Part shown: positions 1 through 5,192 of the stretch, in pieces
Layout of the letters: the number at the start of each line of letters is the position of its first letter
Position numbering within the stretch: the first letter of the stretch is position 1
Assembly: GCA_938040915.1 (NCBI GenBank)
Contig: CALHZE010000098.1
Coordinates: 1 to 5,192 of the forward strand
Source of the DNA: an uncultured Bacteroidia bacterium
GTDB lineage: Bacteria; Bacteroidota; Bacteroidia; Bacteroidales; CAJPTX01
Direction of reading: 5' to 3'
DNA length: 5,192 nucleotides
Notes under the pieces: generated by a model
Database searches by the model: none
Seen by the model: the letters and a program-made list of their open reading frames with translations, nothing else
What the model was told of the DNA's origin: nothing
Program-made: the position numbers and the translations under genes

Positions 1-1134
1 CTGTGAGGAGAGGGAGCAAAGCGCCTGCTCAACATACTCCAGATCAGCTAGCGTATGCAACGGCGAAAGAGAGAAGCGCACCGCCCCATTGGGGAATGTC
101 CCGTAAAAACGGTGTGCGAGCGGCGCACATTGCATCCCTCCTCGTACCTCTATCCCCCAGTCTGTGTAAAGGAGGTGCGTAAGGTCTGAGACCCTCCCGT
201 TTCGCGGCACGAGACTCAATACCTCGGTCGAGTGAGACGTCGTGAGCCCCCCCACTACCCGAAAGCCGTCAAGATTGTCGAGGTGCTCGCGAAATACACA
301 AAAGTCGTGGTAGGTGTGATGGTAGGGAAGGGGCGACTCGAGTGCCCCTAAAAGCCCCGCAATTCCCATCATGTTCGGCGTCCCCGCTTCGAAGCGACTG
401 GGAAGGTGTGGCGGCATCTCATACTCGGCCGAGTGACTCCCCGTCCCCCCATAAATCAGCGGGCGTACAAGTGAGGCATCGCGGAGGTAAAGCCCCCCGA
501 TCCCCGGAGGTCCCGCAACCCCCTTGTGACCGCTGAAGGCCAGAAAATCTATCCCGTCGTGCTCGACATCTATTGCCACACAACCAAACGACTGCGCCGC
601 ATCCACAAGCAGAAGCCCTGACCCCATCGAGAGCTTTACGGCGCTCAAATCTTGAATAATCCCCGTCACGTTAGAGGCATGGTTGACGACCACTAGGTCA
701 TACGCCGCTCCCCACTGCGGAGGAAGTTGCGCAAGGTCTAGAAGCCCCTCGGGCGAGGCAGGGAGGACGTCCACCGTTAACCCTCTTTCCGCCTTAAGAT
801 AGTGAAGCGCGCGTGTGACGGCGTGGTGCTCGAGGGGCGAGATCGCAACCCGACGCTTGGGGTAGTCTAGCCCAAAAAGCACCGTGTTGAGCCCAACGGT
901 CGTGCTGGGAGTAAAGATCAGTTGCTGCGGATGGCTACTCCCTACAAGGAGCGCCAACTGTTTGCGCGTCTGCTCTACCACCCGTGTCGCGTCGTGACAA
1001 CGTGCGTAGGCACTGCGTCCGTAAGCCCCCCCCTCTTCCAAATAGAGAGTCACGCGCCGCAACACCCCGTCTGACTTGGGGTGACTCGTCGCCGCATTGT
1101 CAAAATAAAGATTGAGATCTCTTGTCGTTTGCAT
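1..1134 (-). CDS. Cysteine desulfurase family protein (class V aminotransferase fold), 3' end cut by window edge
   Basis: A PLP enzyme of the SufS/NifS-like superfamily, expected in the cytoplasm to take sulfur (or selenium) from cysteine and carry it as a persulfide. I translated 378 residues from the ATG at 1134 without a stop; the frame is still open at position 1, so only the last few residues should be missing. Visible motifs are the N-terminal YFDNAAT (10-16), a His-containing EHH (102-104), the cofactor-binding DAAQ (178-181), and SGHKG (201-205) with Lys204 as the likely Schiff-base lysine. EAGTPN follows at 249-254. RGGMQCAPLAH (331-341) puts Cys336 where the persulfide cysteine sits in this family. 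Overall it resembles the roughly 380-residue EF2568-like subgroup more than classical SufS. GGAGGT directly abuts the ATG, an unusually short spacing. An in-frame GTG at 1161 is a possible alternative start, but no ribosome-binding site is seen before it. The gene carries runs of 6 to 8 G. No suf, isc or selenium genes are visible beside it, so its pathway is not known. Confidence 0.9.
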   Translation of the reverse strand, partial: MQTTRDLNLYFDNAATSHPKSDGVLRRVTLYLEEGGAYGRSAYARCHDATRVVEQTRKQLALLVGSSHPQQLIFTPSTTVGLNTVLFGLDYPKRRVAISPLEHHAVTRALHYLKAERGLTVDVLPASPEGLLDLAQLPPQWGAAYDLVVVNHASNVTGIIQDLSAVKLSMGSGLLLVDAAQSFGCVAIDVEHDGIDFLAFSGHKGVAGPPGIGGLYLRDASLVRPLIYGGTGSHSAEYEMPPHLPSRFEAGTPNMMGIAGLLGALESPLPYHHTYHDFCVFREHLDNLDGFRVVGGLTTSHSTEVLSLVPRNGRVSDLTHLLYTDWGIEVRGGMQCAPLAHRFYGTFPNGAVRFSLSPLHTLADLEYVEQALCSLSSQ

Positions 1135-1159
1135 ACCTCCCTCTTCGCTAAGATTTACC

Positions 1160-1194
1160 ACAAGTTACGTTATTTCTAGCGTCTAGTTACCAAA
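1160..1194 (-). promoter_or_regulatory. Candidate promoter of the desulfurase gene
   Basis: On the minus strand TTTG (1194-1191) is followed 23 bases later by TAACTTGT (1167-1160). The Bacteroidetes sigma factor consensus is TTTG, 19-21 bases, then TAnnTTTG. The -7 box therefore has two mismatches and the spacer is slightly long. It would give a leader of only about 20 bases before the ATG at 1134. It is a weak match in AT-rich DNA and is offered only as the best candidate. Confidence 0.2.
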
Positions 1195-1306
1195 AACGCA
1201 TCACTCTTTATTCTCAATATAACTTATGCGGTAAGAGCCCCGCAGCGTTTTTGTTAAAACACCTGTCTATCAATGCTCTACATGCTTATCTAACTTTTAT
1301 TAGTTA
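1162..1306. repeat. Recurring AGTTA/TAACT motif in the divergent promoter region
   Basis: AGTTAC occurs at 1163-1168 and again at 1185-1190, 22 bases (about two helical turns) apart. TAACTT follows at 1220-1225, and TAACT (1291-1295) pairs with AGTTA (1302-1306) as an inverted repeat with a 6-base centre. Five occurrences in about 145 bases could mark operator half-sites shared by the two divergent genes. Chance is a serious alternative because the region is AT-rich and the motif is short. Confidence 0.25.
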
Positions 1307-1334
1307 TAAACTGTGCTGTGAGGGGTTTTGGGGC

Positions 1335-1365
1335 TTTATTAAAGAAAAAATGTTCTCTAATATTG
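1335..1365 (+). promoter_or_regulatory. Candidate promoter of the aminotransferase gene
   Basis: TTTA (1335-1338), a 19-base spacer and TAATATTG (1358-1365) match the Bacteroidetes TTTG-N19-21-TAnnTTTG promoter with one mismatch in each box. Transcription would begin near 1370 and give a leader of about 100 bases containing the G/C-run structure at 1413-1438. Another -7-like box, TAACTTTT at 1291-1298, lacks a TTTG at the right distance. Confidence 0.3.
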
Positions 1366-1412
1366 TGGTGCAAGAGGGCTCGGTTAGAGAGACCTGTGGA
1401 AAAATAGATGCT

Positions 1413-1438
1413 CCCTAGGGGTATGACCCATTGGGGGT
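1413..1438 (+). promoter_or_regulatory. Possible structured leader of the aminotransferase mRNA
   Basis: The palindrome CCCTAGGG (1413-1420) is followed by GGGT (1419-1422), ACCC (1426-1429) and GGGT (1435-1438). ACCC can pair with either GGGT, giving two mutually exclusive hairpins with loops of 3 and 5 bases; the CCC at 1413-1415 offers a further partner. This lies about 40-60 bases before the start codon. There is no U-run, so it is not a classical attenuator, and no known riboswitch is recognised. Confidence 0.25.
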
Positions 1439-1465
1439 GTTGCCAAAAGCTCGATTAGGATGTGT

Positions 1466-1470
1466 GGAGA
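1466..1470 (+). promoter_or_regulatory. Ribosome-binding site that favours the ATG at 1475
   Basis: GGAGA at 1466-1470 lies 4 bases before the ATG at 1475. The earlier in-frame ATG at 1460 has only AGG touching it and no properly spaced site, so the later start is preferred. Confidence 0.55.
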
Positions 1471-1474
1471 AAAA

Positions 1475-2794
1475 ATGTTAATCGCAGAGTCTGTCGTAAA
1501 GGAAGAAATGGCACAGTTGGGGATAACCGACCTCACGCGTGCGACCATCCGAGAGCTGGTGCGCCTTGCCAATAATTTGGAAAAGCGTACGGGCGTGGAG
1601 TTCATCCACATGGAAATGGGCGTCCCGGGGCTCGAACCCTCACGCATCGGTGCGGAGGCAGAGATCGCCGCCCTCAACGCAGGGTGTGCGCGGAAGTACC
1701 CCCCTGTGGAAGGCATCCCACAACTCAAGGAAGAAATGGCGCGTTTCGTGAAGAACTTCATCGGGACGAACGTTTCCCCCGAAGGGTGTCTCCCTTGTGT
1801 TGGCTCTATGCAGGGTGGGATGGCAAGTTTCCTCCTTGTCAACCGACTCAAGAAGGGGCACGACCGCGTCTTGTTTATTGACCCAGGCTTCCCTGTGCAA
1901 AAGTCGCAGTTGCGCCTCCTCGGGATGGAGTGGGATACCTTTGATGCTTACGCCTTCCGTGGCAAAAAGCTTGCTGAGAAGGTTGAGTCTTACCTCAGGG
2001 CGGGACGCACAAGCGCCATCCTCTATTCCAACCCCAATAACCCGTCGTGGATCTGCCTCACCGACGATGAGCTGCAAAGTCTTGCACGCCTCTCTGAGCA
2101 GTATGACGTCCCCCTCATCGAAGACTTGGCTTACTTTGCCATGGACTTCCGTAAAGACCTCTCACACCCAGGCGTTGCGCCCTATCAAGCCAGTGTCTCC
2201 CACTATACTGACAACTGGATTATGCTCATCTCCAGCTCCAAAGCTTTCAGCTACGCTGGGCAGCGCATCGGTTGTATGGTGGTGAGCGACAAGCTCTTTG
2301 GGCGCGAGTACCCCGACCTCTTGGGGTGCTTCCCGAGTCCTCAACTCGGGCGTGCCCTCATTTACGGGGCGATGTACGGACTCTCTTCGGGCGTGGCGGC
2401 GAGTGTGCAACACGGTTTCGCAGCCCTTCTCAAGGCTGCCAACGAGGGGCAATATAACTTCGTCGCCGACGTGCGGGAGTATGGGCGTCGTGCGAAGGTG
2501 ATGAAAGACAAGTTCTTAAACAATGGCTTCACCCTCGTCTACGATGCCGATGGTGAGCTTCCTTTAGCTGACGGCTTCTACTTCACGGTAAGCTACCCCG
2601 GTTTAGACGGCAACGGACTCTTACACTACTTGCTCTGTTTTGGCATTAGCGCCATCTCGCTCGGTAGCACGGGCAGCGAACACGCCGAGGGGTTGCGGGC
2701 TTGTGTCTCTCAAATCACCCCGAGCCAGTTGGAAGCGCTCGGCGGACGCCTCGCAGGTTTTAATACGGCGGTCAAGGCAGTTTTAGGAAAATAA
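1475..2794 (+). CDS. PLP-dependent aminotransferase, fold type I (class I/II)
   Basis: A cytoplasmic enzyme expected to move an amino group between an amino acid and a 2-oxoacid. With the ATG at 1475 it has 439 residues, normal for the family. In that numbering: GSMQGG (110-115) is the phosphate-side glycine/serine turn. YSNPNNPSW (184-192) carries the conserved Asn that contacts the cofactor. ED-LAY (216-220) gives Asp217 for the pyridine nitrogen and Tyr220. SSSKAFSYAGQR (253-264) gives Lys256 as the Schiff-base lysine and Arg264 for the phosphate. GLRACVS (406-412) gives Arg408, the likely carboxylate-binding arginine. Starting at the ATG at 1460 would add five residues (MCGEK); the GGAGA at 1466-1470 supports 1475. 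It lies 83 bases upstream of the ferredoxin subunit on the same strand, which suggests it works on amino acids whose 2-oxoacids feed the oxidoreductase. Substrate specificity cannot be read from these motifs; an aromatic, branched-chain or aspartate-type activity are all possible. Confidence 0.9.
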   Translation: MLIAESVVKEEMAQLGITDLTRATIRELVRLANNLEKRTGVEFIHMEMGVPGLEPSRIGAEAEIAALNAGCARKYPPVEGIPQLKEEMARFVKNFIGTNVSPEGCLPCVGSMQGGMASFLLVNRLKKGHDRVLFIDPGFPVQKSQLRLLGMEWDTFDAYAFRGKKLAEKVESYLRAGRTSAILYSNPNNPSWICLTDDELQSLARLSEQYDVPLIEDLAYFAMDFRKDLSHPGVAPYQASVSHYTDNWIMLISSSKAFSYAGQRIGCMVVSDKLFGREYPDLLGCFPSPQLGRALIYGAMYGLSSGVAASVQHGFAALLKAANEGQYNFVADVREYGRRAKVMKDKFLNNGFTLVYDADGELPLADGFYFTVSYPGLDGNGLLHYLLCFGISAISLGSTGSEHAEGLRACVSQITPSQLEALGGRLAGFNTAVKAVLGK

Positions 2795-2855
2795 GGCGAC
2801 CCATGGAGCTTGAGGCGCTTCTCTCAACTGCGCCCCGAGCACCCAGAGGGTCGCT
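2795..2855 (+). promoter_or_regulatory. Nested inverted repeat in the leader of the ferredoxin/oxidoreductase genes
   Basis: GCGACCC (2796-2802) is perfectly complementary to GGGTCGC (2848-2854), and G2795 can add a wobble pair with T2855. Inside it, GCTTGAGGCGC (2808-2818) pairs with GCGCCCCGAGC (2830-2840), with one A/C mismatch and one wobble around an 11-base loop. The whole forms a long two-part stem between the aminotransferase stop and the AAGGAGG (2864-2870) of the next gene. It is not followed by a T-run, so a classical intrinsic terminator is unlikely. An mRNA processing or stability element, a protein-binding site or a dispersed intergenic repeat would fit better. Confidence 0.55.
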
Positions 2856-2877
2856 CTAAAGATAAGGAGGTTTAATA

Positions 2878-3108
2878 ATGGCAAAGTTGATTGGCACGAT
2901 TGAGGTCGACACCGAGCATTGCAAGGGATGTGACCTTTGCGTGGTCGCCTGCCCCAAGAAAGTGCTGGAGCTGTCGCACGAAGTCAATGCGAAAGGCTAC
3001 CACTTTAGTTTCATGGCGCGCCCAGACGACTGCATCGGGTGTGAGAGCTGTGCGCAGGTATGTCCCGATAGTGTGATCGAGGTTTGGCGTTTGAAAGTAG
3101 AAGCCTAG
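2878..3108 (+). CDS. 2-oxoacid:ferredoxin oxidoreductase, delta (4Fe-4S ferredoxin-like) subunit
   Basis: A 76-residue electron-transfer subunit that would carry electrons from the cluster in the beta subunit to external ferredoxin. Two CX2CX2CX3CP motifs are intact: Cys15, 18, 21, 25 followed by Pro26, and Cys52, 55, 58, 62 followed by Pro63. This predicts two [4Fe-4S] clusters; each motif's fourth cysteine should ligate the opposite cluster, as in bacterial 2x[4Fe-4S] ferredoxins. No signal peptide or membrane segment is present. AAGGAGG at 2864-2870 sits 7 bases before the ATG, an ideal spacing. The alpha subunit gene starts 37 bases downstream on the same strand, which is what sets this protein apart from a free ferredoxin. 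Database names for such proteins are KorD, VorD or simply 4Fe-4S ferredoxin; I give no symbol because the substrate of the complex is not known. The long stem at 2795-2855 lies in its leader. Confidence 0.9.
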   Translation: MAKLIGTIEVDTEHCKGCDLCVVACPKKVLELSHEVNAKGYHFSFMARPDDCIGCESCAQVCPDSVIEVWRLKVEA

Positions 3109-3145
3109 GTCGCGTTTGGTAAAAGCAAAGAAAGGAGTATAGAGA

Positions 3146-4228
3146 ATGTCAGAATACACCTTTATGAAAGGGAACGAAGTAATTGCCGAGGCTGCGATTC
3201 GTTGCGGTTGCGACGGTTACTTTGGCTATCCTATCACGCCACAGTCGGAAGTCCTCGAGACCCTCGAGCTCCGGCAGCCGTGGAAGGAGACGGGGATGGT
3301 GGTCCTCCAAGCAGAAAGCGAATTGGCCGCCATCAACATGGTCTATGGTGGTGCTTCGTGTGGGAAGAAGGTTATGACCTCTTCCTCTAGCCCAGGTATC
3401 AGTCTGAAACAGGAAGGGATTACTTACATCGCCGGCGCAGAGCTCCCTTGCCTTATTGTGAACGTGATGCGTGGCGGTCCGGGTTTGGGGACGATCCAGC
3501 CCTCTCAGAGCGACTACTTCCAAGCCGTAAAGGGTGGGGGACACGGCGACTATCACATGATCGTCCTCGCGCCCGCTTCCGTGCAAGATATGCACGACTT
3601 CGTCTTCCTCGGCTTCGAGCTCGCCTTCAAGTATCGCACGCCGGTTATGATGTTGTGTGACGGGGTGATCGGGCAGGTGATGGAAAAGGTGAAGTTGGCT
3701 GAGTTCCAACCACGCCTTACCAACGAGCAAATTGCTGAAAAGTATGGCGATTGGGCTACTACGGGTAAGCCTAAGACGCGCAGCCGCAATATCATTACTT
3801 CGCTCGAATTGGATTCGGGGCGTCAGGAGAAGTTCAACGAAAAGCTCCAAGCCAAGTATCGCGAGATCGAGAAGAACGAAACCCGTTGGGAAGAGTTCCA
3901 AACCGAAGACGCTGACTACATCTTGGTTGCTTACGGTTCCTCGAGCCGTATCTGCCAAAAGACCGTAGACCTCGCGCGTGCCGAGGGCTTGAAGGTCGGC
4001 TTGATTCGCCCCATCACCCTCTACCCATTCCCCGTTGCTCCTATCCAGAAGCACCTTGCACATGCTAAGGGATTCATGTCGGTAGAAATGAGTGCTGGGC
4101 AGATGGTAGAAGACGTTCGTTTGACTGTCAACGGCAAAGTACCCGTAGAGCACTTCGGTCGTATGGGTGGGATGATCCCAAGCCCCAACGAAGTCCTTGA
4201 CGCCGTTAAGCGTTTCATGAAGCAGTAG
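3146..4228 (+). CDS. vorB: 2-oxoacid:ferredoxin oxidoreductase, alpha subunit (VorB/KorA type)
   Basis: The 360-residue alpha subunit of a multi-subunit CoA-acylating 2-oxoacid:ferredoxin oxidoreductase; together with beta it forms the thiamine diphosphate active site. Residues 8-180 look like the pyrimidine-binding domain (PFOR domain I): GYPITPQSE (27-35), ESELAAINM (57-65), SSPGISL (81-87), RGGPGLGT (109-116) and QPSQSDY (118-124). After a charged linker (about 185-255), residues 257-355 match PFOR domain II, with VAYGSSSR (261-268), RPITLYPFP (288-296) and EMSAGQMVEDVR (314-325). Length and architecture, with no gamma domain fused at the N-terminus, match proteins called 3-methyl-2-oxobutanoate dehydrogenase subunit VorB or 2-oxoglutarate oxidoreductase KorA. 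The symbol reflects usual database naming, not proven valine specificity. AAAGGAG at 3131-3137 is 8 bases before the ATG. A long antisense frame opposite this gene is a codon-bias shadow. Confidence 0.93.
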   Translation: MSEYTFMKGNEVIAEAAIRCGCDGYFGYPITPQSEVLETLELRQPWKETGMVVLQAESELAAINMVYGGASCGKKVMTSSSSPGISLKQEGITYIAGAELPCLIVNVMRGGPGLGTIQPSQSDYFQAVKGGGHGDYHMIVLAPASVQDMHDFVFLGFELAFKYRTPVMMLCDGVIGQVMEKVKLAEFQPRLTNEQIAEKYGDWATTGKPKTRSRNIITSLELDSGRQEKFNEKLQAKYREIEKNETRWEEFQTEDADYILVAYGSSSRICQKTVDLARAEGLKVGLIRPITLYPFPVAPIQKHLAHAKGFMSVEMSAGQMVEDVRLTVNGKVPVEHFGRMGGMIPSPNEVLDAVKRFMKQ

Positions 4229-4232
4229 GAGG
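4227..4232 (+). promoter_or_regulatory. Ribosome-binding site overlapping the alpha stop codon
   Basis: AGGAGG shares its first two bases with the TAG stop (4226-4228) of the alpha gene and lies 9 bases before the beta ATG. The overlap suggests translational coupling, which would help make the two partner subunits in equal amounts. Confidence 0.7.
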
Positions 4233-4241
4233 AAGTAGACA

Positions 4242-5003
4242 ATGAATGCAGCAGAAATTAAACAACTCGGCGAGAAGGTCTACTCACGCTCGAAGTTGCT
4301 TACCGACAACGTGATGCACTATTGCCCTGGGTGTACCCATGGTGTCGTGCATAAGCTCATCGCCGAGGAAATCGAGGCGACGGGTATCCAGGAAGATGTG
4401 ATCGGGATTAGCCCTGTGGGTTGTGCCGTCTTGGCCTACAACTACATCGATATCGACTGGCAGGAAGCGGCTCACGGTCGTGCGCCAGCTCTCGCGACGG
4501 CAGTCTCGCGCTTGCGCCCTGACAAGACCGTCTTCTGTTACCAAGGTGATGGAGACCTTGCCTCGATTGGGACGGCAGAGATTATCCATGCCTGCAACCG
4601 CGGTGAAAACATCTTGGTGGTCTTTATTAACAACGCTATCTACGGGATGACGGGGGGACAGATGGCGCCCACCACCCTCCCCAACATGAAGACCGCTACC
4701 TCGCCTTTTGGGCGTGATGTCAAGATGGTAGGCTCGCCGCTCATCATTACCGAGCTCATCGCACAACTCCCCGGGACCTGCTTCGTAGCACGCCACTCGG
4801 CACACACGCCAGCCGCTATTGCGAAGTTGCGTAAGGCTCTCCACAAGGGCTTTGAAAATACCCGTGCGAAGAAGGGGACTTCGTTTATCGAGGTCGTTTC
4901 TACCTGCAACTCGGGGTGGAAGATGCCGCCCGTACAAGCCAATGCGTGGATGGTCGAAAACCTCTTCCCGATCTACAAACCGGGGACGCTTAAGGACGAA
5001 TAA
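4242..5003 (+). CDS. korB: 2-oxoacid:ferredoxin oxidoreductase, beta subunit (thiamine diphosphate-binding)
   Basis: The 253-residue catalytic partner of the alpha subunit. It binds thiamine diphosphate with Mg2+ and, in this family, the proximal [4Fe-4S] cluster. CPGC (28-31) near the N-terminus, Cys61 in SPVGC and Cys222 in STCNSGW are the candidate four cluster ligands. The thiamine diphosphate motif runs from GDGD (102-105) to the NN pair (130-131), followed by YGMTGGQMAPTT (134-145), a highly conserved stretch of these subunits. HGRAPALATAV (78-88) is another family hallmark. Length is a little short but within the usual range for stand-alone beta subunits. The gene starts 13 bases after the alpha stop and is followed 24 bases later by gamma, so co-transcription is very likely. 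KorB and VorA are both used for such proteins; 2-oxoglutarate versus branched-chain 2-oxoacid specificity is unresolved. No broken motif or frameshift was seen. Confidence 0.93.
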   Translation: MNAAEIKQLGEKVYSRSKLLTDNVMHYCPGCTHGVVHKLIAEEIEATGIQEDVIGISPVGCAVLAYNYIDIDWQEAAHGRAPALATAVSRLRPDKTVFCYQGDGDLASIGTAEIIHACNRGENILVVFINNAIYGMTGGQMAPTTLPNMKTATSPFGRDVKMVGSPLIITELIAQLPGTCFVARHSAHTPAAIAKLRKALHKGFENTRAKKGTSFIEVVSTCNSGWKMPPVQANAWMVENLFPIYKPGTLKDE

Positions 5004-5027
5004 ACGATACAGAGGAGACAGTCGAAA

Positions 5028-5192
5028 ATGACAGAAGAGATTATTATAGCCGGTTTCGGAGGTCAAGGTGTCCTCTCTATGGGTAAGATATTAGCTTACT
5101 CAGGGATTATGCAAGGACAAGAAGTTGCTTGGATGCCGAGTTATGGACCTGAAATGCGAGGTGGTACTGCGAATGTGACGGTTATCTTGAGC
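5028..5192 (+). CDS. korC: 2-oxoacid:ferredoxin oxidoreductase, gamma subunit, cut by the right window edge
   Basis: Only the first 55 codons are present; this family is typically about 180-190 residues. The visible part reads MTEEIIIAGFGGQGV, then SYGPEMRGGTANV at 38-50. GFGGQGV (9-15) followed by a SYGPEMRGG-type segment is the signature of the gamma (KorC/VorC/PorC) domain, which sits against the alpha and beta subunits and is thought to take part in CoA binding. It lies 24 bases after the beta stop, with GGAG at 5014-5017, 10 bases before the ATG. This completes the delta-alpha-beta-gamma order. Base composition differs from its neighbours: I count 75 G or C in these 165 bases (about 45%), against roughly 53-60% in the lines of the beta gene I counted. 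The start codon is well supported because the family motif begins within ten residues of it. Confidence 0.9.
   Translation, partial: MTEEIIIAGFGGQGVLSMGKILAYSGIMQGQEVAWMPSYGPEMRGGTANVTVILS

Larger units (their letters stand above)
1135..1474. other. Divergent intergenic region, AT-rich, no gene seen
   Basis: About 340 bases separate the start codons of two divergently transcribed genes. The stretch 1141-1370 is clearly richer in A+T than the flanking coding DNA, as expected for promoters. I see no credible protein-coding frame, tRNA or known riboswitch in it. It holds weak matches to the Bacteroidetes -33/-7 promoter on both strands, several AGTTA/TAACT motifs, and near the right end a series of short G and C runs that could form alternative hairpins in the aminotransferase leader. 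These are listed separately. Confidence 0.6.

Noticed and set aside
240..260. Apparent frameshift in the desulfurase gene at a C run
   Set aside because: On a first pass I read one G too many. Recounting gives exactly 7 C at 247-253, and the frame stays open through the expected RGGMQCAPLAH motif to the window edge.
342..536. Plus-strand open frame of 64 codons
   Set aside because: It lies wholly inside the desulfurase gene on the other strand, and its proline/serine-rich translation resembles no family I recognise.
1135..1474. tRNA, small RNA gene or known riboswitch in the intergenic region
   Set aside because: No cloverleaf, conserved riboswitch core or terminator-ended transcript could be seen by eye.
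1384..1851. Minus-strand open frame of 155 codons overlapping the aminotransferase start
   Set aside because: It is mostly antisense to a well-supported gene, its sequence is low in recognisable structure, and it ends in the intergenic leader.
2795..2855. Intrinsic terminator after the aminotransferase
   Set aside because: The stem is strong but its loop region is long and it is followed by TCTAAAGATA rather than a T-run, so I list it as a regulatory structure instead.
3149..4153. Antisense open frame of 334 codons opposite the alpha subunit
   Set aside because: Long antisense frames are expected opposite GC-biased codons. The translation has no family motifs, while the sense strand carries clear PFOR domains.
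4284..5066. Antisense open frame of 260 codons opposite the beta subunit
   Set aside because: It is the complement of a gene with intact thiamine diphosphate and cysteine motifs, and its own translation shows no recognisable domain.
1..5192. CRISPR array, insertion sequence, phage or defence system
   Set aside because: No regularly spaced repeats, terminal inverted repeats, transposase, integrase or defence-type proteins are present; all genes fit ordinary metabolism.

Overview
The window looks like core energy and amino-acid metabolism of an anaerobic bacterium, most likely a member of the Bacteroidales and possibly Porphyromonas-like. This is an inference from three things: protein style, moderately high G+C with many GGG, CCC and CTC codons, and a four-gene 2-oxoacid:ferredoxin oxidoreductase set in the order delta, alpha, beta, gamma. 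No rRNA, tRNA, mobile element or CRISPR array is visible. The species cannot be fixed from the sequence alone.

Layout. Positions 1-1134 (minus strand) hold a nearly complete class V aminotransferase-fold cysteine desulfurase whose 3' end runs off the left edge. Positions 1135-1474 are an AT-rich divergent intergenic region with candidate promoters, a recurring AGTTA/TAACT motif and a G/C-run leader. Everything to the right is on the plus strand. It comprises a fold-type I PLP aminotransferase (1475-2794), a gap with a strong nested inverted repeat (2795-2877), a small 2x[4Fe-4S] ferredoxin subunit (2878-3108), the alpha subunit (3146-4228), the TPP-binding beta subunit (4242-5003), and the first 55 codons of the gamma subunit (5028 to the right edge).

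How the genes work together. The delta-alpha-beta-gamma set encodes one enzyme complex. It oxidatively decarboxylates a 2-oxoacid with CoA to an acyl-CoA and CO2 and passes electrons to ferredoxin; it can also run in the reductive, carboxylating direction. The upstream aminotransferase could interconvert amino acids and the 2-oxoacids this complex uses, giving an amino-acid fermentation (or reductive amino-acid synthesis) module. Whether the substrate is a branched-chain 2-oxoacid (VOR type) or 2-oxoglutarate (KOR type) cannot be settled here. The desulfurase is divergently transcribed and may be unrelated, apart from the shared general theme of Fe-S cluster and sulfur supply.

I found no convincing novel system. 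The most interesting items are the structured leader before the ferredoxin gene, the long G tracts in the desulfurase gene, the aminotransferase/oxidoreductase pairing, and the motif-rich divergent promoter region.
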